A DNA stretch of 64,000 bases from Dermacentor variabilis (GCF_050947875.1 NW_027460346.1:4282000-4345999); one strand, 5' to 3'; shown: positions 46,701 to 58,159, numbered from the stretch's first letter. The notes: generated by a model from the letters alone, not told the origin. Numbers and translations are program-made.

Positions 46701-46839
46701 ATGAATCATTAGGCTTTTAAATCGTTCAACATCGTCAACGCATCATCAGCGCTAAGGTTGTGCTTCCGTCTGCCAGGTGGAATTCAAACCTCTTTTATAC
46801 CTCGGTATCGTCTGTGCAGGCCTAACAGCGTGAAAAGAA
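43796..46839. other. Gene-free 3-kb stretch
   Basis: Only short frames; none recognised. One perfect 11-bp hairpin GTTCGTATCGT / ACGATACGAAC at 45354-45391. Moderately AT-rich; may hold old repeats I cannot name. Confidence 0.4.
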
Positions 46840-48570
46840 AGAGCTGATCTCAATCGGCGCGGGAATCTGCCCGGCAAGAATTACAGTTCATGACCGGACC
46901 TACCCTGCCACTCTAGTCGTCCATCAACAGCGCACGCGAGACAATTCTCGCAATGGACTTCCTGAGCCAATACGGCGCAATCATCGACCTCAGGCCGAAG
47001 TAAATACCGCTGCATACAGTTCAAGCGATACAGAAGGAAAGGCCTTCCAGTCAACGTGCCTTGAGATTAGTTGACCATGTCACCCTCCCGCCTCGCTCCA
47101 GCATTCTCATTTCCGTCTGCAGTGAAACAGCCGCAGACGTAGAAGGCGTCATTAAGGGCGACCAACGTCAACTGCTCGACCGTAAAATTTGCATCGCAAG
47201 AGGGATTCCTCGACTGCACCCAGGGAAAGCGAAAGTAGTGCTTACGAACTTCAGCCAAGAGTACAAGCACATCAACAAGGGCACAACGATCAAATACATC
47301 GAGGAAATTGTGGAAACTAGCAATGCGTTTCTCCTCTCGGATTCTGCCGCATCTACCCCGACGGCCATAGTTCCCGGACCACACTTTGAAATAAATCCGA
47401 GTCTCCCTATTAGTAAGCAGCAAAAGCTCAGAAGTTTTCTCCGACGATACAAATACAGCTTTTCGACGTCATCCAGGATTTGACAAACACCAATTGCAAA
47501 GCATCGCATAATAACCGAAGAGGGCACTTGACCACTCCGCCAGAGCCCTTACCCAGTTTCAACAAGAAAACGTGAAGCTATAAGCCAACAAGTAGACGAA
47601 ATGCTGCGCGACGACATCATCTAGCCATAGAAAAGCCCGTGGGTATCTCCTGCGGTCTTAGTGAAGAAAAATGACTAAACTCAACGTTTTTCCGTCGATT
47701 ATCGTCGACTGAACAAGATCGCAAAGAAGGACGCTTATACTCCCTCCCACGGATAGACTACGCATTGGATGGGCTCTGCAGTGCAAAATACTTCTCGTCG
47801 ATGGAACTCAAAACTGACTATTGGCAAACACAAGTCAACGACAGGGATCGCGAAAAAAACCACCCTCATCCCGCCAGACGGCCTCTATGAGTTCTAGGTC
47901 TTGCCCTTCGGTCTGTGCTCGGCGCCTGCAACGTTTCGACGCGTGGTGGTCACGGTGTTAGCAGGGTTCCAGTGGCATACGTGTCCTGGGTACTCGGATG
48001 ACGTCGTCTTCTTCGTCGGGCATTTCGACGATCACTTTATGGGGCTTGCGACAGTACTAGAGCTCATCACGTTATCAGGGGTCACTCTGAAGCCGGAAAA
48101 GTTCCGCTTCACTTACGATGAGCTTTTGTTCCTCGGCCGCGTCATCAGCAAGATTGTAGTCCGCCCCGACCCGCAGAAGACAGCTGTCATCGCAAAGTTC
48201 CAGCAGTCCATCGACGAGAAGGCAGTGCGTAGATTCCTTGGTATGTGTGCCTACTACAGGCGCTTTGTCAAGGACTTTTCACGCGTCGCTGAGCCGCTGA
48301 CACATCTAACATATTTGATGTCGAGTGTAAATGGGAAACGACGCATGCATTCGCCACCGGTACGTGCACACTTCGACGAGGACGCCGATACCAAACAAAG
48401 TACACACTGACGCCAGAAGCTTAGGCCTCCGTGCCGTCCTAGTCCAGAGGAATGAGTGATAGCTTATGCTAGGCGGTCGCTTTGAAAAGCGGAAGGCAAT
48501 TATTCTACGACCGGAAAGTCATGCATCGCCATATAATTTTGGCTGCAGCAAAATTCCGCCCTTGCCTATA

Positions 48571-50176
48571 GACCGTTTTTTCGTAGGCACCGCCATATTG
48601 CGAACGCAGTGGCGCCGCCTAGGAGCAGCGCCATACTGGCTTGGGTGAAAGCGGTCTTTTGCATGGCAGTTATACGCTTGGCGGCAGTTTCTGGCGTTTG
48701 TTTTCGCGGTCGTGCGGTCTGTTTAGTATGACGTGCGTCTTCTACGTAGTAAACGGTTCTGTGAGACGTGCTGAAGTGGTTTAAGGCATCATGGCCGGAA
48801 TTTCTGCTGGCGTTGAGGTGGACAGAACACGCAACGCGATGTGTGCGCGCATATTCGAGTCTGCAATCAGCCTCGGAGATGAATTGTGTATTTCTGAATG
48901 TTCCAGTCACTAATGTGACCTTAGTGCAGTATTATCCTCTATTTCTAAGCTGCGGAAACATACGCGACGATCATAACAGCGTGATCGTGGGTACCGTTCT
49001 GCTACGATAGGAGCTGTGATGTTATACTTTGGCAAGCGTTCAAACTGTTCGCTGCAGGTTACATTGCGTGACTACTTGGTTCGATGGGTGAGGTTTCCGC
49101 ACCTGAATAAAATAGTTTTGGCAAGTGATAGCAGCATACCTTACAGTCTGAATTACGCTTGTCCAGCAAAGGGACTGTTTATGAACTGCGCGAGCGTCCT
49201 AACCAGTGGTAAGTGCTGGATTACATATATCTTTGTTCTATATACCGCATGGTCCAAGCATACCGCATCAGCGGTTATATATTTATAAACGTTGTGCGGC
49301 GTGACTATGCGAGGCCCTATTGCGGCGTTAGCCGGTTTTCTCTTGCTTTTTCGAGAAAGAGGATTATAACCGAATTTCTTTTTCGGTTGTGTTTGTTCCG
49401 TTCACTACACGCACTCACACGCATTACGGAAATTTTGTCCTCAGAAATAGGCATCGCATTCTTTTTATGCGATCCTTCATATATTATGGCTATATGCAGG
49501 CAAAAAAGGCAATGCCGAAGGGCACAGCTTACATATGTACCGTGCTGGTTCACAAACCGCAGTGATCGCTGTGTTGAGCAGTGCCATCGGCCTCATGCAG
49601 GAAGGCTAGCATAGACATATGGTAATTTGAAGCCTACTAGACTTGAAATGCGCGAGAACGATGCCGGTGCATCACAAATATTTGATTGCGCCTGCCGCTT
49701 AGATGTGTCGTGGTTGCCTTAGGTTGGCCGTGCACGAGCACGCGCTCTTATGTTTATGCTTTGCTCCCTACGCCAAGCGATCAGATATTGAGCAGATTTA
49801 CCATTTCATGTTGCTAATACAGAGACACCGGGTTTCTTTGTTGAATTAAAACCGATATAAGTAATATAGTTCACAACACATACACACACCGCGACTGATA
49901 ATGTGCGTACACCGCGGCTTATAAAACGCGTCACATTTCTGCGCACCCAAAAGATATTTCCGCCTACTGTAGTTACCGATGCACCGAAAGGCTTCCCTGA
50001 CGACCTTATATGAACGGACACGGCGCGAGTTTCACAAAATACCATCTAAAACATCTCAAAATCGCTCCGCAGCACGCGACAGCAATACTTTCAAGCAGCG
50101 CCGCGCCGGATCGCCCAAGCCAGAGAGGAGGAAAGGCTCTCCGCGCGCCCTATCCTCCTCGCCCGATGAAACGGTC
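48571..50176. mobile_element. 1.6-kb insert with GACCGTTT inverted ends inside the gypsy RNase H
   Basis: The gypsy reading CLY|GRPFKVVSD is broken exactly between 48570 and 50177. The insert starts GACCGTTTTTTCGTAGGC and ends with an imperfect reverse complement (GCCCGATGAAACGGTC). Flanks are ...CCTATA and AATATGGC, compatible with a 3-4-bp duplication of TATA/ATA. It contains short open frames (for example from 49213 to 49614) that I do not recognise. A non-autonomous DNA transposon of unknown superfamily. Confidence 0.65.
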
Positions 50177-51255
50177 AATATGGCAGGCTATTCAAAGTCG
50201 TCAGTGATGATCACGCGTTGTGTTGGCTAGCAAATTTAAAGGGCCCTTCAGGACGCCTGGCGCAATGGAGCCTCGAACTGCAAGAATCTGGTATCACTGT
50301 AACCTACAAGTTCGGACGGAAACACTAGGATGCCGACTGCCAATCACGCGACCCCATTGACCCGCCGACGTAAGGCGACGAGGATGGCGGCGCCTTCATT
50401 GATATAATAAGCACGGAAGACTTCACTGAACAGCAACGAGCAGACCCTGAGCTAAAAGGCCTCGTCGAGTATTTGGAAGGGAAATCCGCCGTTGTGGAAG
50501 GGAACACTTACGTTGTCCCTCGGGCATTTAGGCAAGGATTGTCTTCGTTTTCGCTTCAAAAGAACCTACCCGTAAAAAAGACTGTGAGCGAAGGGAGACA
50601 CTATATATACCGACAAGGCCAGTGGGATTGCTACAGCCGATCGAGACTTCTTGTCGACCATTTCAGGAGATTAGGATGGATTTGTTGGGACTTTTTCGGA
50701 CGTCTACATTCGGAAGGAAGTGGATCGTCGTGTCCACAGACTACCTCGCCCGCTTCGCTGAAACTAAGGTTCTGCCGAAAGGTAGCGCAGCCGAAGTGGA
50801 AAATTTCATCGTCGACAACATCCTGCTACGACATGGTGCCCCGGAAGTCTTCATCACCGATAGAGGAACGGCCTTTACAGCATAGCTCTCCCAAGCCATT
50901 CTGCAATACAGCCAGCCAAACCGCAGGAGGTCAACTGCCTATCACCCGTAGATGAATGGTCCTATGGTGCACATGAACAAAACTGCGGTGCAAGAAACAA
51001 CAATGATCACGCCGCTCAAGCTTGTTTAAGGCAGGAACCCTACGACGATTCTCAACACCAAGTTGCCGCACGTCACCGAAGATGAAACTGTAGACGTCAT
51101 AGCCAATCTCCTGCGCGCCGAAGAAGCCCGACAGCTCTCCCGCTTGCGCACCAAGAACCAGCAGAGGACTGACGGCTGGCGCTATAGAATCTTCGACGAC
51201 GCTACGTGGCATACCAACCCGTCGACCGTGTTTGGGTTTGGACCCGTATAGGCCG

Positions 51256-51301
51256 ATGAGGACTTAGCAAGAAGCGTTTACGCGTCTTGCTAAGTCCTCA
51301 T
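51256..51301. repeat. 21-bp-arm hairpin in the gypsy integrase tail
   Basis: ATGAGGACTTAGCAAGAAGCG (51256-51276), loop TTTA, then its reverse complement with one mismatch (51281-51301). The left arm is normal gypsy coding sequence (EDLARS); the right arm replaces what should be the next coding stretch. Confidence 0.9.
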
Positions 51302-51479
51302 ACGCATTGGCGGACTGTACTAAGAGGTCGTGAAAAACAGCATTTCGGAAATCACAGCGCCGCCACTCACAACCTGAAATAGGTGATATTGTGCGACTTA
51401 AGCCGGTGTACCAGCGCTAACTAGCTTTGGGACTATGCGCTGCTGAACTTCTTTGCTGCATTGCATTGCTGCACTGCTG

Positions 51480-53325
51480 AAGTGGACGTGGAGGAGCCCG
51501 AATGACGAGACTAGAAATGAAATTGACTTTGTACTCTGCGCTAACCCTGGCACCATACAAGATGTAGACGTGCTCGGCAAGGTGCGCTGTAGTGACCATA
51601 GGATGGTAAGAAGTCGAATTAGCCAGATTTGAGAAGGGAACGGAAGAAACTGGTACTTAAGAAGCCGATCAATGAGTTAGCGGCAAGAGGGAAAATAGAG
51701 GTATTCCGGATCGGGCTACCGAACAGGTATTCGGCTTTAACTCAGGAAGAGGAACTCAGTGTTGAAACAATTAACGTCAATCTTATGGGCATCATTAAGG
51801 AGTGTGCAATAGAAGTCCGTGGTAACTCCGTTAGACAGGATACCAGTCAGCTATCGCAGGAGACGAAAGATCTGATCAAGAAACGCCAATGTATGAAAGC
51901 CTCTAAACCTATAGCTAAATTAGAACTGGCAGAACTTTTGAAGTTAATTAGCAAGCGTAAGACAGCTGACATAAGGAAGTATAATAAGGATAGAATTGAA
52001 CATGCTCTCAGGAACGGCGAAATCCTAAAAGCAGTGAAGAAGAAACTAGGAATTGGCAAGAATCAGATGTATGCGCTAAGAGACAAAGCCCGCAATATCA
52101 TTACTAATATGGATGATATCATTCAAGTGGCTGGGGAGTTCTATAGAGATTTATACAGTATCAGTGGAGCCCACGACGATATTGGAAGAGAGAATAGTCT
52201 AGAGGAACTTGAAATTCCACAAGTAACGCCGGAAGAAGTAACGAAAGCCTTGGTAGCTATGCAAAGCGGGAAGGAGGCTGGGGAGGATCCGGTAACAGCC
52301 GATTTGTTGAAGGATGGCGGACAGATTGTTTTAGAAAAACTGGCCACCCTGCATACGCAATGCCTCATGACCTCGAGCGTATCGTAGCCAGCGTAGTCCT
52401 CCATAAATAAAGCAACAAAATCCCAATAAAGAAAGGCGTCGGGCAGAGAGAGACGATCTCTCCAATGCTATTCACGGCGTGTTTACAGGAGGTATTCAGA
52501 GATCTGGATTGGGAAGAATTGGGGATAAGAGTTAATGGAGAATTTTTTTAGGAACTTGCGATTCGCTGATGCTATTGCCTTGCTTAGTAACACAGGGGAC
52601 AAACTGAAATGCATGCTCACTGACCTGGAGAGTCAAAGCAGAAGGGTGGGTCTAAAAATTAATCTGCAGAAAACTAAAGTAATGTTTAACAGTCTCGGAA
52701 GAAAACAGCAATTTGCAATTGGTAGCGAGGCACTGGAAGTGGTAAGGGAATACATCTACTTAGGGCAGGTAGTGACTGCGGATGCGTATCATGAGAGTGA
52801 AATAATCAGAAGAATAAGAATGGGCTGGGGTGCGTGTGGCAGGCATTCTCAGATCATGAACAGCAGGTTGCCATTATACCTCAAGAGAAAAGTGTATAAC
52901 AGCTGTGTCTTAACAGTGCTCATGTACGGGGCAGAAACCTGGAGGCTTACGAAAGGGGTTCTACTTGAATTGAGGACGACGCAACGAGCTATGGAAAGAA
53001 GAATGATGGGTGTAACATTAAAGGTGAGGGAACAAACGCGAGTTAATGACATCTTAGTTGAAATCAAGGAAAAGAAATCGGCATGGGCACGACATGTAAT
53101 GAGGAGGGAAGATAAACGATGGTCATAATGGGGTTACGGACTGGATTCCAAGGGGAGCGAAACGTAGCAGGGGGCGGCAGAAAGTTAGGTGGGCGGATGA
53201 GATTAAGAAGTTTGCAGGGACGACATGGCCACAATTAGTACATGACCGGCGCAGTTGGAGAACTATGAGAGAGGCATTTGCCCTGCAGTAGGCGTAACCA
53301 GGCTGATTATGATGATGATGATTAT
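51480..53325 (+). mobile_element. RTE-clade LINE, internally deleted
   Basis: Endonuclease end (WTWRSPNDETRNEIDFVL, CSDHRMVRSRI, 51483-51625), then a frame at 51629-52387 with the linker and N-terminal RT (GEFYRDLYS, EVTKALVAMQSGKEAGEDP, TADLLKDGG). At about 52405 it jumps to KIPIKKGV...ETISPMLFTACLQEV, so the RT catalytic core with the first Asp motif is deleted; RFADAIALLSN (52560) shows YADD/FADD changed to FADA. The frame at 52535-53128 holds the conserved tail (GLKINLQKTKVMFNSLG, YIYLGQVV, LMYGAETWRL, ERRMMGV). It ends in the TGATGATGATGATTA-type tail at 53310-53325 usual for RTE. Confidence 0.86.
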
Positions 53326-53523
53326 CGCTGAACTTATTATGTACCGTCTCGGCAATTACCGATGGCAAAACTTCGCGAACAACCTTCATGTGTAGACATG
53401 AGAAGCTTTTTTTTTTTCATGAGAGCATGAGCATTGCAAGTGTCCTATATGCAGATTTTTGCAGTTCGTGTTTATTACACAAAGCAGCGCTCAGCACGTA
53501 TGACGTAGTGCCTTAAGTGACAG

Positions 53524-53618
53524 AATAAACGAGTTTTGCGCCAAAACCACATAGAAAAGAGAGGAGACAACGCGGCCTATTTCTTGTGTGTGCGGTTTTG
53601 GCGCAAAACTCGTTTATT
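53524..53618. repeat. 25-bp perfect inverted repeat, 45-bp spacer
   Basis: Arms at 53524-53548 and 53594-53618, sharing AATAAACGAGTTTTGCGCCA and AAACC. Perfect match with a 45-bp loop. Either a tiny MITE or the ends of a larger element brought together. Confidence 0.92.
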
Positions 53619-54469
53619 TTCTGGGATAACCAAATAGCCCAGAAGTTCACTATCCTTAAGTGACGTAATTTTACTGCTAAACATTGCATATGTGGTGAAA
53701 GAAAAGTCGTGTTGTTGCTTTGTTTCACCTGGTCTTTGATTGAGGAATAGGCCTTTCTGCGAATGTTTTTTTATGTGCTGCTGTTAAAGCAGACTACCTA
53801 ACCCTCCCCCTTGTCACCGTTACTCGAGTTGTGGCCAAGTGCAACATAATGTCATATTGTGTATTTTCGTTTTTAGTATAATGATATTTTTGTTTTGCTA
53901 TGTGTTTTTATTTTGTTCAGGAGTACTAAACATGTCACGCATTTCAGATACTTTTGTGCAGGCATTTAAGCAAGTTCTTTCTTTTTTGTTATGGCTGTCA
54001 ATAAAACAATCTTGGCATTTTATTCTTTATTTTAATTATTTTGCGTGGCATTATTGTTGCCATTACCAGTGAATTTTCCTTTTCTTTAGTTGTCACGAAT
54101 ATATCATACAAGTCGTCCAGTTTTGTGCAATATCAGTGCGCATATCAGAAGCCCTTCTACACTTTGGTCTTCAGGGCAATATATACAAGTCTTTTATATG
54201 TGTGTACGTGAAGCCTTCGCGTTTTCTTGAGTTCTATTTTTATATTTCACTGTCTGTGAACATTTGTGTTGCTTTCTAGTCATCTACATGTCATGCAATT
54301 TTCAATTTTGTTTATTTTCTGAGAGTGGAACATACCAAGTTTGGAGAAGCTGCTGAGCAGGTCGTCATCATAAAAACGAAGAGCGCTAGGGTGAGGAGGC
54401 GATTCGCGGCTGCTGTTCCTGTTGCCATGACAACGTAAACAATCGCGTGGGCTACAATTTTACCACACT
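53619..54469. other. AT-rich gene-free stretch
   Basis: T-rich sequence with short hydrophobic frames of low complexity; no recognised gene. Confidence 0.4.
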
Positions 54470-54738
54470 GTCGCCCTCCTGCTAGGGCCGAAAGTGAAGG
54501 TCACCTTGGCGCCAGCGTCGAAAGAGCATCTGCTACAATACAGCCACTGGCAGCCATGTGGAGATTCACCCCTGGGCTTGACCCGCTGATCAGATTTTCG
54601 ACGATCGGCGAATGTGTTCGGCGCTATCGTTCTTCTTTGAGTGTAGCCTCATTTTCGAGCACAGGTTCGCCCAATAAAACCCTCGATTTGTCAGTCGAAG
54701 TCTTGCTGCCCTCTTCCGCATCGGTATACCACGTGACG
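54470..54738 (+). repeat. Probable solo LTR of a Ty3/gypsy element
   Basis: Contains GTGTTCGGCGCTATCG, AGCACAGGTTCGCCCAATAA (poly(A) signal AATAAA) and a 3' end TCTTCCGCATCGG...CCACGTGAC, an arrangement I associate with the U3-R-U5 of tick gypsy LTRs. No internal gypsy sequence adjoins it, hence solo. Starts near a TGTCGCC at 54470; boundaries uncertain. Confidence 0.45.
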
Positions 54739-55449
54739 ATATCTATAAAGCCGGAACCGCATGGCGCGATTGACGCGCGGATGGTGGGACGCACGCGTCA
54801 GAATCACGCCTGCCCAGCATGATCCATCACGAAATGGCACCAGCACGAGCAGAAAAAAGAGCCTCACGCTGTGCGTCCGCCAATCAGAGTGCAGATAAAT
54901 CACGTGGCAGTTTGGTTTTACCTACTTTTTTTTCGCTCCGCACAACTGGCGCGCACGTCGAAGGCAGCACGTGGTAGCGCGATGCGGAAGGTACATAGCC
55001 GCAGTTGCGCACGCAAACTTGCTGTTTCAAATGAAGCTTTATAAATACACTTTGGCGAAAATGTCGCTCGAAAAATGTCGAGCGAGAATCGTGCTATGCG
55101 GTTCCAGCTTTACGCCCTCATATCATGTCGATTATCAAACCCATCCATTTCGCACTGTAGTCGGTTGTTCTATATTTTTCTTATTTAGTTTTAATTTCGT
55201 CTCCGGTGGTCTGAGTGATTTCAAATTGTTCCAGACTCTTCAGTAACTCACCTTGTAACTAAACATATTCTCTCATATGATATCTATAATGAAGCCCATG
55301 AATTTTGAGCTGTATTATTCTTTTTCTAGTTCTTTTTGATATATTGGGAATACCTCCTCCCCCCGGTCGTCTCAGGAGGAGAACTGGAAGTGCTGCTCTA
55401 GTAAGTCAAACCGTCCACAAAAAAGTGTCCCTAGATGTTTGTGCGACTA
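54739..55449. other. Gene-free stretch
   Basis: No recognised feature; a purine/pyrimidine-rich CTCCTCCCCCCGG block at 55345 only. Confidence 0.35.
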
Positions 55450-55535
55450 ATAAAAAAAAGGGAAATGAAAGTGGATGAAAAACTAACGTGTCGCCGGTGG
55501 GAGCCGAATCCACAACGTCCGCATTACACGTTTCT
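55450..55535 (-). mobile_element. SINE fragment, minus strand (CTTGGTGTCA family head/body junction)
   Basis: Reverse complement reads GTAATGCGGACGTTGTGGAT, TCGGCTCCCACCGGCGACAC, then TTTTTCATCCACTTTCATTT. Matches the box B to body junction of the SINEs at 21875 and 30216. The box A side and the 3' block are missing. 55536-55840 has no recognised feature. Confidence 0.65.
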
Positions 55536-55843
55536 TTATTTGGTTAGTGGACGGTTTGATAGCAGTCGCCGTTAGTGTAGAGTAGACCGTTTGCTGTACT
55601 CGCTTAAAGAACGGCTAGCCTAAACCCTAGACACACCTTAAAAGGCCACTAAATTTTGTTATGCGAGTGCTAAGTGTCCTTGCAATGAATTTGCTTAGAC
55701 ATTCGGAGCGGACATTCACACGCGCAATAACAGCAGCTTCGCGCAAGAATGCGCAAAGCCCAATCATTACAGAAGTCCTAAGGCTACGTGCACTGAGCAA
55801 ATGACACACACGCACAAATAAAGAGAAAGCAGTGCCCATGAAA

Positions 55844-55849
55844 TTTATT
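55844..55849 (-). promoter_or_regulatory. Poly(A) signal of the F-box-like gene
   Basis: AATAAA on the minus strand, about 70 bases past the stop codon; a matching TTTATT lies at the corresponding place beyond the pseudogene paralogue (about 37980). Confidence 0.55.
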
Positions 55850-55917
55850 TCACTGAAACTTCACGCCATGCTCAGCTCACTGGTAGTGGTCGTTGTGAGC
55901 CGCTGAGAATGTTTTCT

Positions 55918-57732
55918 TCAGTAGCGGTTCCTCGGCCTTGCAACTCCAATGTATGACGTGGCACAACAGTAGCGGCCCAGACAGGGGCTGTCGGTCAGGA
56001 GCTGGCCTTGGCTACGAAACCTCTTGCCATTAGGCAGAGTGTTCACAACTGCGTGTTGCTTGTTGATCCATGACATAGTCTTCAGCGAAGAGCTGGAGGC
56101 CAGGTAGTGCACGTGAACCAATTGCAGCAGTGGCAACTCTTTCACCATGAGGGCGATGAAATTCGACACCGCGGAATCAACCACCTCAGTTCCGGTCAGC
56201 AGGCACAAACTGCGCAGACTCTTAGCAGCAGTGAGACTAGCTGTGAAGAAAGTGCTCTTCCCGAGCTCCAGGTGGCGTGCTTGTATGATCAGCGTCGAGA
56301 GCCGAACGTTGGCGGAGAAGAGATTGCTAGGCTGGACGTAGACGACAGAGCCGGCGTCTCTCACCAGGCTATCTAGGCTGAAGCGAAGGTCGGTCATTCG
56401 GCACGCAAGAAGGAACTTTAGGCACAAGATCTTCGCCGTCTCAGCGATACTCAGCCGCCACAGCCTAGTCTGCCTGTGCAGGCACTCGAAGTCACGCTCT
56501 TTGAACATCAAAGGCAATTTGCAGGCGGCGCACGGTGGAGTCTCGTCGTTGCTGACGTCCAGCTCCTCGAGGAACGGGCAGTTTCCCGCCAGGCACTCAA
56601 GCGACTCTTCTCTATACACGGCACATGGTGGGAGTGCCAGCGAGCGCAGCTGAGACAGCGCAGGGCCCACGACTGAGCAGAAATTGCAGAAGAGCGAGAA
56701 GTGGCTCTTTGTCAGGCTGAGCTCGGAGATGTTGGCGAGGCACGTTCGGAAGAACTTCCGCATCGGATTCAGGATGTCGGGAGCAGCTCTCAGATATCGC
56801 TTGTGGCGGACCTGTTGTGGCGGGGGCAACAAGACTAGTGAGAGGGACCTGATATCGTTCCAGTATTCCGGATGATTCGCAGCTTCGAGGAAGCGGCAGG
56901 CGACTTGCGAGTCGGCTTCCACCGCCACGACAGCGCGGCTTACTCCCTGAAGCAAGGTCCTTTGCTTCTGAACGTCGTCAAATCCGACAAAGCTGTACGA
57001 GGCTTCGGGTGAGAGCTGGCAAGTGGGCGAAGGTACCCGCTCGCAAGTGTAAAGGAAGCTGCGCAGACCGGGCCTGGGCGTCTGCAGTCTTATATTGGCG
57101 TCGCCCATCGGGATTCCTAAAGCGTCCTTACGTAGGACGTGAATGTGCAGACTGCGAAGGTCCTGGCACTCATTCAGGACGCCCTCCAAGAAGTCGGCTG
57201 TCAGCGGCGTCGCTACAACTTCGACGTACATGGATTGTAGCATCAGTGTCTGTGGCTGGCATTGCGTGCTTGTTACCGCGACAGCGTCTTTCTCCAGCCA
57301 CGACTCGTAGTGGCAGTCCTCGTAGAGAGACCATTCTAGCTGCTTCACCTTCCTGAGCCTCTGTGAGAGTATTCGAAAAAGCGCCGGAGGCTCGACAACG
57401 CAGTTCAGAACGCACAGTTCCTCTACATTCTCACAGCTGGCAAGAAATCCTAGGAGAACCTCAGACGGCAGCGCGAGGCAGCTGGTGAACCTCACTTGCC
57501 GGACATCCTTCGTGTTTACCTTCTTGCGGTACAAATCAAGCGTCCACTCATCCGTGTCGGAAGTGAACTGTACGGTCTTGACGACCCGCTTGCAGTCAGC
57601 GACTCCTTTAAGCTCAGTTGCTGCCTTGGTGAGAGCGAGGCGGGAGGCGCCGTCCAAGAGTTGGAATATTGATTCCCACGCAGCACGCGGGAGTCCATAG
57701 ATTAGCTCAGCACCGGCTGACGGTTGTCGCAT
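55918..57732 (-). CDS. Intact single-exon F-box-like, leucine-rich protein (604 aa)
   Basis: Open from ATG 57732-57730 to TGA 55920-55918. Residues about 10-50 (LIYGLPRAAWESIFQLLDGA, then a Leu/Ala-rich helix) have the spacing of an F-box, which would dock to Skp1 in an SCF ubiquitin ligase. The rest has irregular leucine-rich segments such as VRQVRFTSCLALPSEVLLGF and NVEELCVLNCVVEPP, consistent with LRR substrate-binding repeats. No signal peptide or membrane segment. It looks like a member of a tick-expanded family of intronless genes of similar length that I know only as uncharacterised predictions. The reading frame is undamaged over 1.8 kb next to decayed transposons, which suggests selection or recent origin. 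Function in ubiquitination is inferred from the fold only. Confidence 0.85.
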   Translation of the reverse strand: MRQPSAGAELIYGLPRAAWESIFQLLDGASRLALTKAATELKGVADCKRVVKTVQFTSDTDEWTLDLYRKKVNTKDVRQVRFTSCLALPSEVLLGFLASCENVEELCVLNCVVEPPALFRILSQRLRKVKQLEWSLYEDCHYESWLEKDAVAVTSTQCQPQTLMLQSMYVEVVATPLTADFLEGVLNECQDLRSLHIHVLRKDALGIPMGDANIRLQTPRPGLRSFLYTCERVPSPTCQLSPEASYSFVGFDDVQKQRTLLQGVSRAVVAVEADSQVACRFLEAANHPEYWNDIRSLSLVLLPPPQQVRHKRYLRAAPDILNPMRKFFRTCLANISELSLTKSHFSLFCNFCSVVGPALSQLRSLALPPCAVYREESLECLAGNCPFLEELDVSNDETPPCAACKLPLMFKERDFECLHRQTRLWRLSIAETAKILCLKFLLACRMTDLRFSLDSLVRDAGSVVYVQPSNLFSANVRLSTLIIQARHLELGKSTFFTASLTAAKSLRSLCLLTGTEVVDSAVSNFIALMVKELPLLQLVHVHYLASSSSLKTMSWINKQHAVVNTLPNGKRFRSQGQLLTDSPCLGRYCCATSYIGVARPRNRY

Positions 57733-58156
57733 ATTGAATCAATTCGCTCGCTATCTTGACGGTTGCCTTGGCTCGGCTGCAGGATTTTTCGGTATTCTTG
57801 ACAGGCCTGGCCAAACACGTTTTCAACCAACTGCAACTCCGGGCGGAGTCGTGTGCAACGTTTGAAGTCTCAGTTCCAGTTGCTAGCCTTTCGTTGCAAG
57901 AAAACACTTCTGCAGAAGACGAGGCCTGCAATGAAAGTAAAAGTGAGTTTATTTATGTTAAACGAAAACACGGCGCCAAGACAAAAGGCAAGAGCCTGTC
58001 AAGGTCCTGGTCACCCGTAGAACTGCTGGCATTGTGCACGAGCACTTTACAACAAATTCACAATGAATTTTTCATGTGTTGTGAGAAAGCATGACGCAGT
58101 AAGTTAACATGCATGAAATTTTTACAAGAAAATAACAACTAAATCGCATAAACAAT
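57733..58156 (-). promoter_or_regulatory. 5' flank of the F-box-like gene, partly shared with the pseudogene
   Basis: About 200 bp upstream of the ATG resemble the flank of the pseudogene (39890-40130), so the duplicated unit included the presumed promoter. No TATA box is evident. The open plus-strand frame across 57756-58094 is not supported by anything else. Confidence 0.35.
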
Positions 58157-58159
58157 TTA

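Larger units (their letters stand above)
46840..51415 (+). mobile_element. Ty3/gypsy pol relic, interrupted by a 1.6-kb insert
   Basis: Protease-to-integrase of a gypsy LTR retrotransposon in two blocks, 46840-48570 and 50177-51415. First block: end of protease (ITVHDRTYPATLVVHQQ, then AMDFLSQYGAIIDLR), PHFEINPSLPISKQQK, RT (FSVDYRRLNKI, VLPFGLCSAPATF, YSDDV at 47991-48005 in place of the usual YLDDV/YVDDV, FLGMCAYYRRFVKDFSRVAE), and RNase H start. Second block: [19 protein letters not shown], integrase core (MDLLGLFRTSTFGRKWIVVS, FITDRGTAFTA), and the C-terminal tail ending DIVRLKPVYQR-like. Many stops and frame changes. No gag and no paired LTRs are visible. Confidence 0.85.

Noticed and set aside
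54556..54822. 88-codon ORF as a gene
   Set aside because: Lies across an apparent solo LTR and has no recognised domain.
57009..57356. 115-codon plus-strand ORF
   Set aside because: Antisense of the F-box-like gene; the sense frame is far longer and has a paralogue.
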